Assembly (NCBI GenBank): GCA_021186555.1
Contig: JAJKFL010000013.1
Span: 36,546,743 to 36,610,742, forward strand
Length of the DNA: 64,000 nt
Origin: Reticulitermes speratus
Taxonomy: Eukaryota > Arthropoda > Insecta > Blattodea > Rhinotermitidae
Direction: 5' to 3'
This document shows positions 47,441 to 57,543 of this stretch, piece after piece. Position 1 is the stretch's first letter. Each line of letters starts with the position of its first letter. A program made the position numbers and the translations under genes. The notes under the pieces were generated by a model. That model made no database searches and was not told the DNA's origin. It saw nothing but the letters and a program-made list of their open reading frames with translations.

Positions 47441-47565
47441 TACAATTTTAACAATTTTAATAATAAAGCTACTTAAAAAAGTGGTTTTAGTGTGCATCAG
47501 TTGGTCTATAACTTAATTTAATATGACGAAGATGCACGGTGTCAACAGTGTGAGATTTTAAGATG

Positions 47566-48510
47566 GTTCCGGTTGCCCCTATTATCACTATCATTTTTTA
47601 TTTATATCATCGTCGTCGGCGTACAGTGAAATACTGACAACGTACTAAAATAAGCCAGTATCATGCAGCCACTACATGTCCGTTTGCCCTTTCTTTCAGT
47701 GATTCATACGCCGCTGAGCTGGTGTCGTGAAACTCATCATGTAACATGTCATTCTTGACAACTCATCTTGGTTTCTTTAATGCCCCGTCATCAAAACCAA
47801 CACAACGGCCATAAGAAATACTGCGTTCGTTTTTAAATCGCAACTTACGTGCAAGAGTAACATCCTGGCGCATAGGAATACTACTAGCCTGGAATACGGC
47901 CCTCTTACGGCAAGTGCCACTTGTGTGGAACGTCACACAGAAACATTAAAATTCAACAGAACTGCGTAAAATTACAAAATCTGTTCAAAATTTCTCACGA
48001 ATTCTAACAGATTACTTCAGGAATCTGGTCAAGGCACACATTTTTCAGGCCAATGTATATGTAATGGTGAGAAAACTGAAATGCGTGGCAGGAACGGTTA
48101 GAAATTCGACCCACCACCTACCCGGTACATTCAAAGGCTAATGTCCTAACAACGGAACTACCGCGCTTAGTTTGCGTTACGTTCTTTAATATCTGTTTCT
48201 GTGTTCTCTCATGGTCCGAATCGGATAATATGGCACTTTACATCATATCTGAGCTACAATCATAACACCTGTGCCCCCTGCTTGCAAGCCGGCCATGTCT
48301 GTCGCGCACTATCTGGGCTACCCACATTCCAGGAAGCATTTAAATAAATATCTTATTGACGACGACGCCGCTACCTTCAATCAATAAAGCCTGGTGTCGC
48401 GACGTTTACATGCTTTACTGCTGGAGTTATCAAAACCGACCACATTTCTAACAGAACGTATTTTTAAACCTATATGTTCACAACGAATGCACGAAAATAT
48501 GTCGCGTAAC
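47566..48510. other. No recognisable gene
   Basis: A tRNA-like trace on the minus strand near 48100-48175; nothing firm. Confidence 0.4.
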
Positions 48511-48630
48511 ACCGTATTACAGCACTTTTTGTTCACATCGCACGTATTACAACGTTATTTGTTCACATCGAACGTAATATAGCGTTATTAGTTCACACCA
48601 AACGCACTACGGCGTTATGTTGACACCGCA
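48511..48630. repeat. Tandem repeat, 30-bp unit, four copies
   Basis: Exact 30-bp spacing: GTTCACATCG at 48531 and 48561, GTTCACACCA at 48591, TGACACCGCA at 48621; between them variants of CACGTATTAC AACGTTATTT. Units diverge by 20-40 percent but without indels. Confidence 0.85.
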
Positions 48631-49173
48631 CTTGTATACAATTCGCACTAAATGAATAACGTTTCTCTACCGAGCGTTTTCAGTAACCAACGTTAGCATT
48701 TCACACCAAACACACCGAACGTATTTTCACGTCATAACGTACAGTCTTCGTATTGAATACACGAAAATGTTTTCACGCCGGACGTATGAAAAACTGGTGT
48801 TTCAAACCTGTGCTTAAAAGTCAGTCCCTTAGCTACTCCGTGCAGGTCCTATACCAGGTGTGCACACACAGTCCTTGTTCTACGCCCTAGTCGCGTTCCT
48901 GAACAATGGGCGTACATAAAAAAGGAGTAAATAAAAAATGATATCCCCATCAGAAATAAGGGGTTATCGCAACAGCCAACCAAACGGCGTTAAACCGAAA
49001 AAGAGATCGCAAATTAAGAAGCGGTATAAACTGGCAAGGGGCGTTAAAGCAAAAAGGCGCAAAAGAAACGGGCGTAAAATAAGGGCTGGTTGTAGTGTCC
49101 TTCTGCCCCCTACTTCTTCTTTAGTCTTGATCAGTACTCTTGGGCGTGCTGAAAAGGGTATTTCCCACAGACC
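48631..49173. other. No supported gene
   Basis: A 121-codon frame from 48938 starts with a Lys/Arg-rich stretch and runs into SINE D. I do not call it a gene. Confidence 0.4.
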
Positions 49174-49187
49174 CATCCAGTACAAAT

Positions 49188-49449
49188 TTTTTTCCAATGG
49201 CTCAACAGCTCCTTGGGGGCCTAGGCCGCCTCATTTTCTTTTTCGAGGCTTCACGATCACACTCGGACACACCACCCTCGGTAGGACTCCTCTGGACGAG
49301 TGACCAGCCCGTCGCAGAGACCTCTACCTGACAACACACAACACTCACAAGAGACAGACATCCATGCCCTAGGCGGGATTCGAACCCACAATCCCAGTAA
49401 GCGAGCGGCCGCAGACCCACGCCTTAGACCGCGCGGCCACTCGGATCGG
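49188..49449 (-). mobile_element. tRNA-derived SINE, family D (copy 4)
   Basis: Exact 14-bp direct repeats CATCCAGTACAAAT at 49174-49187 and 49450-49463. Minus strand: GGCCGCGCGGTCTAAGGCG, GGTTCGAATCCC, CTCTGCGACGGGCTGGTCAC, then a GA-rich variation near GAAAAAGAAAATGAGG and an A-rich end. Relatively young. Confidence 0.92.
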
Positions 49450-49463
49450 CATCCAGTACAAAT

Positions 49464-51375
49464 ACAAACCTCAAAATACACACATTTACTAATGAACATT
49501 CTTTGTACGGTGAGCCTTTATGAAAAAAAAAAAAAAACTGGTATAATTCGACTTGAGACTGAAGTAAAATAGGATTCATACTGAGTTGGTAAGAGCCAAA
49601 ATTAAATCCTCCGGGCATCCGGTGTAGACCCCATTACCAAATTTAATCAAAATCGGTTGAGTAATTTTCCTGACATGTTTTTCTAAGGACCTATACGCGC
49701 GCTGTAGTTTCTGTTTAACACCGCAGTTCACACGCATTTATCAGTGGAATTCCTCCCTCAGAGCAAACAATGCCGCCACTATAACGACAAGGCGGTTAAC
49801 ATTATACATAAGACATAACAGTTACTTTTCCGGCGAACTGCACACACAAACTCTATGGACAAGGCGGAATTTTTCATTTTAAGCCAGGTGGTTCACATAA
49901 TTCAGTAACCATTGTGCTTTTAACTTTCTAAAGACGAACGCACTTAGTAAAAACAGCCCTACAAATTCATTTCACATACTTAGACAACAAGGAAATGTAC
50001 TGCATTTTTAAGAAATGCTGCATAATCTGTTTCGTCTCCACAAAATGTCCTTTAATTCCTAATTCTATCTTTTTAGGTTCAAATAATATGTTTTCCATTA
50101 GCCATACACTAAAATTTAAATACCCACCCAGGTAGAATAAACGTAAGGGTTAAAACCAATCCTCCATACAGAAAGCAACTAGGCCAGGCGATATGGATCA
50201 CCTACGTCGATGCTGTTGGCGAGGGGAGTGCGGTAAAGAAAACGAAATGTTATAAACGTATCATGTTCTGTCACGCAAACGTAAGGGGCCCAACCCGTGG
50301 GTGACCAACAGCCAGGAGAGATTAACACACAAAGTACGCCTACTTCAACAGTATACAAAGTAAACTGGGAAAAGAAAAAAACAACACACAAGACGGCAAC
50401 GCCGCAAACTGATGCTAGCTACTGAGTCACAGGCTTTGTAACTTATCGTGCGCCTTTTATCACCAGGACGTCGACGCGAAAAACTTCCGAATACAGAAAG
50501 CACATACTTTCTTGCCAATAACATCTTCACCTTATACATATCTGACGTACCCAACGCCTATTCATTTTATGGAAAGTCTAAAATCCCGTGTTTCAAATAA
50601 CCGGAATAAATATAAACTACCCATACGATGGCCCCCGCTTTCGAGATTTCGTTGCCCAGGTCACGAGCTGGCAACATCAGCGTCCTCCCACACAAACGCG
50701 ACTCATTACACGTTGACTAATACCATCCCCACCACTCAGCATTTTGGTCCTTTGAACCTTGCACGCTCAACTGGCAACTACGTGAATTCACACGAATGCA
50801 CCGAACGGTACAGGCTGAGACAAACGTTCCGTATCTTCCACGTAATCAGTACAGCCAACAATGGCTACAACTGTATGGAATGACAGCACGGCAATTAACA
50901 ATTAAATTGTCACAAATCCTTTTCTTTTACAAACATAACTACTAAAGATTGCTTACCTCTTTCCAACCTAGTGCTTACCTCATGCATCGCCAAGTTTCCA
51001 GCGCTCAAGAATTCTAAAATTCTACGTTCTGATCACAGAGTGCATTGGTTTGTTTTGTATGGGGGTTTCTGTACAAAGAGCGAACAAAGAGCGATTATTT
51101 CCCTACACAGCATTCACAGAGTTTGTATAAGCGAGGTGGAGACTGTTTACTGCGAGGTACGAACTAAATCTTCAAATACAACTGGTATTCACTTTCGTCT
51201 TCAAAGGGCTAATATCCGTAATTTTCACAGATTGTTCAAACTCTACGTTACAAGGTCCTTGGTAGATGATGGTTACTGATCAAGAGACACCCTGCCTTTT
51301 CTGAAACCCCGAGATACTCATTCACAAAACCTGTCACTGGTCCCCAACGACTGTCTTCACGTCTTCAGAACTCAT

Positions 51376-51377
<2 letters not shown>
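49464..51377. other. 1.9 kb with no recognisable gene
   Basis: A 15-A run near 49524. Frames at 50512-50883 and 50971-51279 have no recognised motif. Confidence 0.4.

Positions 51378-51409
<32 letters not shown>
51378..51409. repeat. (ATT)n microsatellite
   Basis: About ten ATT units, possibly a LINE tail as at 46.9 kb, but no LINE sequence recognised to its left. Confidence 0.8.
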
Positions 51410-51895
51410 GACTAGCTGCACACCCGATGACATGTGTTCGATTCCCGGCAGAAACAATTTATTCGCCACAGTGACGTGAAAACTGCATAAAGATACAATT
51501 ACGTGCATGAAACGTGTGTAATTTTTCACGCTTTATTATGTTAAAAGGAAATTAATGGAAACGCAAATAAACAACAGAATTTACGACTGTCTGAATAATC
51601 AACTTTATTTTTAAAACACCAATACCGACCTCCCTTCTGGATAATCGTGACCGATGAAACGAGGGTTCCTTGTTAGCAGCACACCTACATTTAAAAAAAA
51701 TGACTACGTGTTAGTTCAGCATAAATAAATAGCCATTTAAAATCGCATATCAAATAAAACTAAACACTCCTTGGGTTTTTACGATGGTCAGTCATTTGGC
51801 TCAAGAAGATACACAACGACTTAAGTTTGAAAATGCACACGTAGCCTATTTTGTTAACAAGTTTGAGGTCTTCAATGTACGGTTGTTTCCCAGTA

Positions 51896-52057
51896 CAGGG
51901 GTGCACAAAACCCCGGCCGCCAGTTCGCCGTTGCGACTAAAGTTTGGATCGGGCGCCTACTATTCAGTTCTCAGTACGAAACTTGCTTCATGCCACTCTT
52001 CTGGCGCATAGGATTTTGAAGTGGTTCCTAGAATTCTAGAAAACTGTCACACCCCTG
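51896..52057. mobile_element. Small hAT-like MITE, family G (copy 3)
   Basis: CAGGGGTG at the left and CACCCCTG at the right are exact inverted ends. CAAAACCCCGGCCGCCAGTT and GAAACTTGCTTCATGCCACT, CTTCTGGCGCATAGGATTTT are shared with copies 1 and 2. Candidate 8-bp flanks TCCCAGTA and CGCCAGTT share CCAGT. Confidence 0.65.
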
Positions 52058-53577
52058 CGCCAGTTTTACATCAGATCAAATCTTGAGGTAAACTCCACGT
52101 GATGCAACTGCTGATCACGGAGCTATTCTGTTGCCACTGCACGTCATAACAGAAGACGTGTTTCCGACAAGCTGCTTTCTTCCACAAATTACGGGAACGA
52201 ATCTTAGAAGTAAGAAACGCTTACAGCATCAACCGCTTCCCAAACGTTCAAACCTCATTATGTGGAAAGCCCTTAAAATCGGAGTTTCGTACAAAGTATA
52301 CACTCCCCAACTTATGCAGTTTCAAATTACGCAATTTCTGACACGAAATTTAAGTATGAAAATAAATTCATAACATTTTTGAAACGCGTGCCGAAATTTT
52401 CATTGTGGGCATGAAAGCGCAATGTGATGAAGGTGGCATAAGAATACCAGTGGAGGACATCGCGAGCGGCCGGGCGGTCAAGCTGCAGTCGATCGGTTCC
52501 AGTGTCTTTGAGTTTGGATGTCAACTTGACTCCCTTCTATATACATATGTACCTGGCAATACTTGTTTATACTCAATTCCGACTCGCATATTCCAAGTTT
52601 ACAATTTCTAACACAAAATGAACCATTTCCATATTAATTGGGGATTAATACTTCTATCTCTAAAAAGTTATCTATTCATATCTAATATGCTGTAAGTGAA
52701 ACCTTGCCGAAGACACAAAATTTCTATCATTAACGCAAACTATTAAATAACAGCACAGCAATATATTTCCATGCCCTACCATTACGTAACAATGAGGCTG
52801 AAAACCGGTACCTTGGGGAGAGGTCGTCCCACCCCTTCATTACACAATGGCTATATTAGCATCATTAATATTTTCTGTACGTGAATTGTCTCGAATTGTT
52901 CTTCATCCCTGCGCCACGTGTAATTACGGTTCTGTGAATTTGGTGGTGGGTCGGAGGGGAAGACGCTATATCCCTAAACCGCACGGCGTAATAAACTATT
53001 CGAACACATTAAATGCGCTGAAGTGAACCACTGAACTATATAATCTCAGCCTTTGCTGTAGTCAGGATCCTGAAGATGGAGGAAAGAGATTCCTCTCCAA
53101 CATACAACACAGTGCCACAACCCACAATACAACTCCCATAATGTTTCGAAAAACTAATACTGGTATCAGTAGCCTACCTGTTGCATACAGTGCACAGTCA
53201 AACTGTAAATTATTTAGGTATTCTTCGCATAAAATCAAAGTATAACATTCCAAAGTGAGCACTCTGCCCCTACAGCCAGCTTATCGAACACCGATTTCCA
53301 GATGGTCCAAACGGCACCCTAGCCACTAAACTGGGCTATCCTGGTTCCTATCAATCCACTACGACCTCTACTTTACACAACGTTCCGCTCACTGCTCGTA
53401 ATACCACGCGTGCTAACAAAACACAAAACGGAATCACATTTCAGTCCAACTTTAAAAATTAAATCCATCGGCTATCACGGTTAGATTTTTAATTTTTTCT
53501 CAATTCTCGCAGGCAAATGCTGACACTGGCCATAACCGTACCAACATTCTTTCGGGCGTTCTATCGCTTCGAAGTTC
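52058..53577. other. No gene seen; one degraded hammerhead-like trace
   Basis: Near 53050-53085 CCTGAAGATGGAGGAA...TTCCTCTCC is followed by AACATACAA instead of GAAACATA; probably an eroded copy of the ribozyme motif. Confidence 0.4.
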
Positions 53578-53703
53578 AGTTAAAAACCAATGTTTCGGAG
53601 ACACCTTCTATCCTCATCGTCAGGCTCCATGTGGCGAATTATATCGAGCTTGATGATGGAGACAGGGGAGGGAGGTCTCCGAAAGGTGGGGTTTTAACCA
53701 ACT
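53578..53703. mobile_element. Inverted pair of hammerhead-like motifs (P11)
   Basis: GTTAAAAACCAATGTTTCGG at the left is mirrored by CCGAAAGGTGGGGTTTTAAC at the right. The minus-strand half has CTGACGA, U, GAG...CTC, C, GAAACATT. The plus-strand half has CTTGATGA (one extra T), U, helix II GGAGAC/GTCTCC, GAAAGG. Both are partly degraded. Confidence 0.5.
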
Positions 53704-53807
53704 CTGACACGCATGAACGCACGAGCAAGTTGTGGTACATTTATTACCGTGAAAGCTTCATGTCATTCATCATTCCTAATCACTTCAATCCAAGCTACAT
53801 AAAATTT

Positions 53808-54038
53808 TTCTCCCCCACGGCGCGACAGCCCCTAGTGGGCCACGGTCTCCTGACTGTCGAAGCTTCACGAACACACTCAGACACACCACACTCGGTAGGA
53901 CTGCTCTGGACGAGTGATCAGCCCGATGCAGATACCTCTACCTGACAACACACAACACTCACAAGAGACAGACATCCATGCCCCCCGGGGGGATTCGAAC
54001 CCACAACCCCAGCAACCGAACGGCCACTGGAATCGGCC
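53808..54038 (-). mobile_element. tRNA-derived SINE, family D (copy 5, A box deleted)
   Basis: Minus strand: B box GGTTCGAATCCCC, CATCGGGCTGATCACTCGTC, GTGGCCCACTAGGGGCTG and CGCCGTGGGGGAGAAAAATT tail. The region between CCAGTGGCCG and TTCGG is short, lacking the A-box part, as in copy 1. Confidence 0.8.
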
Positions 54039-54186
54039 TACTTAACCTATACAACAGATAAACTGTTAACAACTAAGAATCGAACAGTGCAAATTACGAG
54101 GCTCGTAACTTAATTTTATTCAGTCCCGTATCGCTTCATATTTCACAGCTCAATGATTCCACAACTGCGATGCTTACTTTTACAGA

Positions 54187-54351
54187 ATAATAATTATCAT
54201 CATCATCATCATCGCTTTTATACAGCGTATTTACAATTATACACCTGAAACAATGTTTCTAGCGAATATAATGTTGCAGCATTAGCAGCAGCAGCAGTGG
54301 TGGTGGTGGTGGTGGTGGTGGTGGTGGTGGTGGTGGTGGTGGTGGTGTGGT

Positions 54352-54382
<31 letters not shown>

Positions 54383-54399
54383 CAGTAGTAGTAGCAGCA
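54187..54399. repeat. Cluster of trinucleotide repeats around repeat Z
   Basis: (ATC)n at about 54190-54213, repeat Z copy 2 at about 54221-54285, then (AGC)n 54284-54297, (TGG)n 54297-54347 and (TAG)n 54352-54399 with AGC interruptions. The poly-Leu/poly-Thr frame on the minus strand is an artefact. Confidence 0.85.
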
Positions 54400-55086
54400 A
54401 TGGTGTTTGCTTAAGAGAAACAAGAATTTGCTTTAATTGTGCGATATACTGACGCTAGCAATCCACTTGAACCCCCTGTAGGTAATTATTGAAAAAAGGA
54501 ACAGAAACTAATTACTGCTATTACAGCTTCCGAGCCAAATGTGTTACAGTGCACTGTCTCACTGCGCTATGCTTCAGGATGTTCGATTCGACCTTCCTTA
54601 GATGTTGGGTGAACCTAACAAGTTCCACCACGTTTAACTTGCAATATATGCGTTTCACTGGTCTGGGGACCCAAGGTGTATGAAGATCGCAAAAACTCGG
54701 ACAAAAAACAAAGTGGGGGGGGGGGGAGAGTTGAGAAACGCTGCCAGAGGTTAAATAAATTCGGCACCTCATTCAGTATAGTGACTAGTATATAGGCCGG
54801 AAGACCTGGTACTTGGGGTTCGATTCACTAGAGGATCAGCGATTTTTCTTTCCATCTCCATCGCACTTTTTGCTGAGGTGGGACTCAGTCACAGCTGCAA
54901 ATCGACAAAGCTGAACGTAGGTAGGTCTATAAATATTAAACGATGGGCCTACAACTGTAAATGAAAAGCAGATATTGGAAGACTCCGCACAGGAACATCA
55001 ACTATAAATCCTTGAATTCTCACAAGATCGAGAGCCCGATTATTTTTGACACTGCGTTGTGACACAAGGAAAATAATATATATAAC
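54400..55086. other. No gene seen; G run and tRNA-like trace
   Basis: A run of 14 G or so near 54714-54726 followed by GTTGAGAAACGCTG, which looks like an hAT right end without a visible left end. GGGGTTCGATTCAC near 54817 is B-box-like. Confidence 0.35.
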
Positions 55087-55200
55087 CCGTCAAACACAAC
55101 ACAATTATTGGTTTATTAATTAATACTGCCAAACATACAACCCCTTTCGGCCGCACACGGCCCTCATCAGGTATCGATAATAAAAATACTTACAGACAAT
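55087..55200 (-). mobile_element. Hammerhead-like repeat (P12, left member)
   Basis: Minus strand: CCTGATGA, G, helix II GGCC...GGCC, GAAA, then GGGGTTGTATG with no palindromic helix III, then a segment ending GTTGTGTTTGACGGGTT. The same segment occurs inverted at 59.2 kb. Confidence 0.5.
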
Positions 55201-56067
55201 TATCGGTATATGAACAAGAAAATCGTATTAAGAACGAGATCTCATTCTTTCACAACTTGTCAAATTCGCGGTGTAATTTAGCCGCAGCATCTGCAGCTCA
55301 CGTTAAAAAAAAATATATAATTTATTGCATGAAGATGAAAAACTAAAACAAAATACCGTACTCCTTGTGCCAAGCATGTTTTTAGTTTTTGCTCATTTTT
55401 GATCCTCCGTTTGTAGATATAGATACCATTTTATTTTCCTGGTGCTATTGGGTAGCTGTATGTTATTTTGTGGCTCCCTGGTGATTACGACGTCCTATGT
55501 TTTCTTGTGAAGTCTCATGTTTTCCGTTTGTGAATAATAAATAGGCTGTGTTACGGAGGGTGGTGTACCTGGAAGAAGGGGGTGCGTATGTTCTGTACAG
55601 AAACTAGCAGAGCACTGAAAACCCCCAAAACTATCGGGTAGGGATGGGTACAACATACTCTCCATTCTTTAAACACAGTGGTTCAGGGCTGCAAGCCATC
55701 GACACAGATGTCAAGCAAAATTCTGCTGTATATACAGGTTTAATGATGATAAAACCGTTCTACGATTTGCCTACGCCCTACATAATATATATCGATTTTC
55801 CACCCCTCTTCCCTACATCACGGCCATCAGCGCACGCCGTAGGCTGACCAATAAATCATGGCTCCTGACAGAGCCACACGCCAGCCATGCTATGCGCGCG
55901 ACAAGGCGGCTTCCACTTGTCCAGGCAGAGAATAATAAGTAAAACTGTCGATCACAGGGACAGACAGTAATAGTACCTATATCAAAGAATGCTGTGGCGG
56001 AGGCCTTCCCCGTAGCAGAAGGTATCACGTTCGAACACCTTCGCGTCCACTGAACTACACGTCTGTG
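55201..56067. other. No recognisable gene
   Basis: Nothing supported. Confidence 0.4.
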
Positions 56068-56345
56068 AATGGGCCGCGCTATAGCTCCTGCGATTAGTCG
56101 CTGGCTACTCATCCGCAAAGACCTGGGTTCACTCCCAGGAAGTCCATATGGTATGATGGCAGACAAGGCGACTTTGCTCCGAGTACATCCGTTTCGCGGT
56201 GTAAATTATCATTCCACGAATGCTCCACATTCATTCAGCTATCCATGCAGCGAAAACGGCACCATTAGACAACACTTTCGCGATAATTCTAGGCTGTCCA
56301 CACAGTTCGTTACAACAGCTGCTGCTACCAATGCCCATATATAAT
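56068..56345 (+). mobile_element. tRNA-derived SINE, family B (copy 2, degraded)
   Basis: ATAGCTCCTGCGATTAGTCG at the A-box place, CTGGGTTCACTCCCAG at the B-box place, then AAGGCGACTTTGCTCCGAG and TCATTCCACGAATGCTCCAC matching copy 1. Confidence 0.65.
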
Positions 56346-56689
56346 GTATTTACTGACCCCCGGATATGTTTAGCATGTATGTCTAAGCCATTCAACAACC
56401 TAGAAAATTGTGTACTTGGAAGTACATACACGGCTAAAAGTACGTTCCACGTAACTAATTTCTGTAAACCGAAGAGGAATCAAAAGATGCTAGTCCATTA
56501 AATCGCACTATTCTAAAGAAAAGGAGGCAATAAGTCAAACATTCAGGCGCTAAGTCTTAAGGGTATAAAACCCGCAATACGAATTGTTCTATACACTTCA
56601 GACAGCTACAGAAACCACAATAAATTGGAGAATGTTTGTGACTCACCACGCACACCACTTTATCAACACAAAAAACACCGTATTCACAC

Positions 56690-56965
56690 GGCACAGACCA
56701 CGGGCTGGATGACCGAGGAATCGCGGTTCCATTCTCGGCAGTGCTAGAATTTTCGCTTTTCTAAAGCGTGCAGACCGAATCTCCGATTCTAGGGCCAATC
56801 TAGCCTCCTATCCAGTGGGTATCGGGAGATCTTTCCCTGGAAGTAAACCGGTCAGGGCGTGAAGGTGACCACTCACCTCCATGCAGTGCCGAGATTAAGA
56901 GTGTATGGAGTTGTACCTCTACAACCAATACACCTTCATGGCGTGGTGCTTAAGCACGCCAATAG
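56690..56965 (+). mobile_element. SINE A copy (degraded)
   Basis: CACGGGCTGGATGACCGAGG, CGGTTCCATTCTCGG, CCAATCTAGCCTCCTATCCA, GGGTATCGGGAGATCTTTCC, GACCACTCACCTCCATGCAG and GGAGTTGTACCTCTAC follow family A order. The A box is not recognisable. Confidence 0.65.
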
Positions 56966-57044
56966 GACGCACTTCCTTACACCAGTTACCATTCCCTTCT
57001 CCAGAACAGACTTGAGTGTATGGAAAAAGTAAAGCAATTTCTGT

Positions 57045-57160
57045 GCTTTACGAAGCACGACTCCATGAAGGGATATAAGTGGAGGTACAGCTCCACGCAT
57101 CTTAACCCGGCACTACATACAATATACTGGTCAGCTTCGCACCTCGAACGCTCTTCACTG
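57045..57160 (-). mobile_element. SINE A 3' fragment
   Basis: Minus strand: AGGTGCGAAGCTGACCAGTA, GCCGGGTTAAGATGCGTGG, AGCTGTACCTCCACTTATA and TCATGGAGTCGTGCTTCG match the 3' half. It faces the copy at 56690-56965 tail to tail. Confidence 0.55.
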
Positions 57161-57219
57161 CGTGTTTTTCATCGTCATCCCCTTTCTTCCACATTTCTTG
57201 AGTCCAAACATTACAGGCC

Positions 57220-57543
57220 ACAGTTTTTACGTTCGTCAGGGACGTCCGTCTGTCTATCCGTATGTATCAGCGCGGCTCCCAATGGACGGATTTCCGTGAG
57301 ATTTGATACTGGCAACTTTCATGAAATCTGTTGAGGAATTTCAAATTCGGTTAAGATCGGAAAAAAAATATCGGACACTTCAGTACATTAGTACATTGTA
57401 CATACTTGTTGACGGCGACATTAAATCGCCGTGAAAGCGCTCTCTTCGTGCGAAATGTATCAGGCTGTTAGGACAGCCGAGGAGGTACGTACAAACATTA
57501 CGCGAAGGCGCCACTGTTACGTGGTACGTTCCCTATCTTGTTC
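57220..57543 (+). mobile_element. Interspersed repeat E (copy 7, short subtype)
   Basis: ACGTTCGTCAGGGACGTCCG, CAATGGACGGATTTCCGTG, TTGACGGCGACATTAAATCG, CAGGCTGTTAGGACAGCCG, ACGCGAAGGCGCC and TCCCTATCTTGTTC. The start of the element is eroded. Confidence 0.7.

Larger units (their letters stand above)
47161..47553. mobile_element. Palindromic hammerhead-bearing element, best preserved (P6)
   Basis: Flanked by an exact 12-bp direct repeat GATTTTAAGATG at 47149-47160 and 47554-47565. Arms of 172 bp (47161-47332 and 47350-47521) are near-identical reverse complements around a 17-nt spacer. The tail holds TGCACGG at 47533-47539. Arm ends carry GACCAACTGATGCACAC. The left arm matches P5. Near-identity of the arms suggests recent formation or gene conversion. 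Confidence 0.85.

Noticed and set aside
48511-48630. CRISPR array
   Set aside because: Units are contiguous with no spacers, and the setting is a eukaryotic repeat-rich region.
48938-49303. 121-codon frame with a basic N-terminus
   Set aside because: Its second half is the reverse strand of SINE D; the basic start is from A/G-rich sequence and has no family match that I know.
54218-54400. Poly-Leu, poly-Thr, poly-Ala frame
   Set aside because: A direct translation of trinucleotide repeats.
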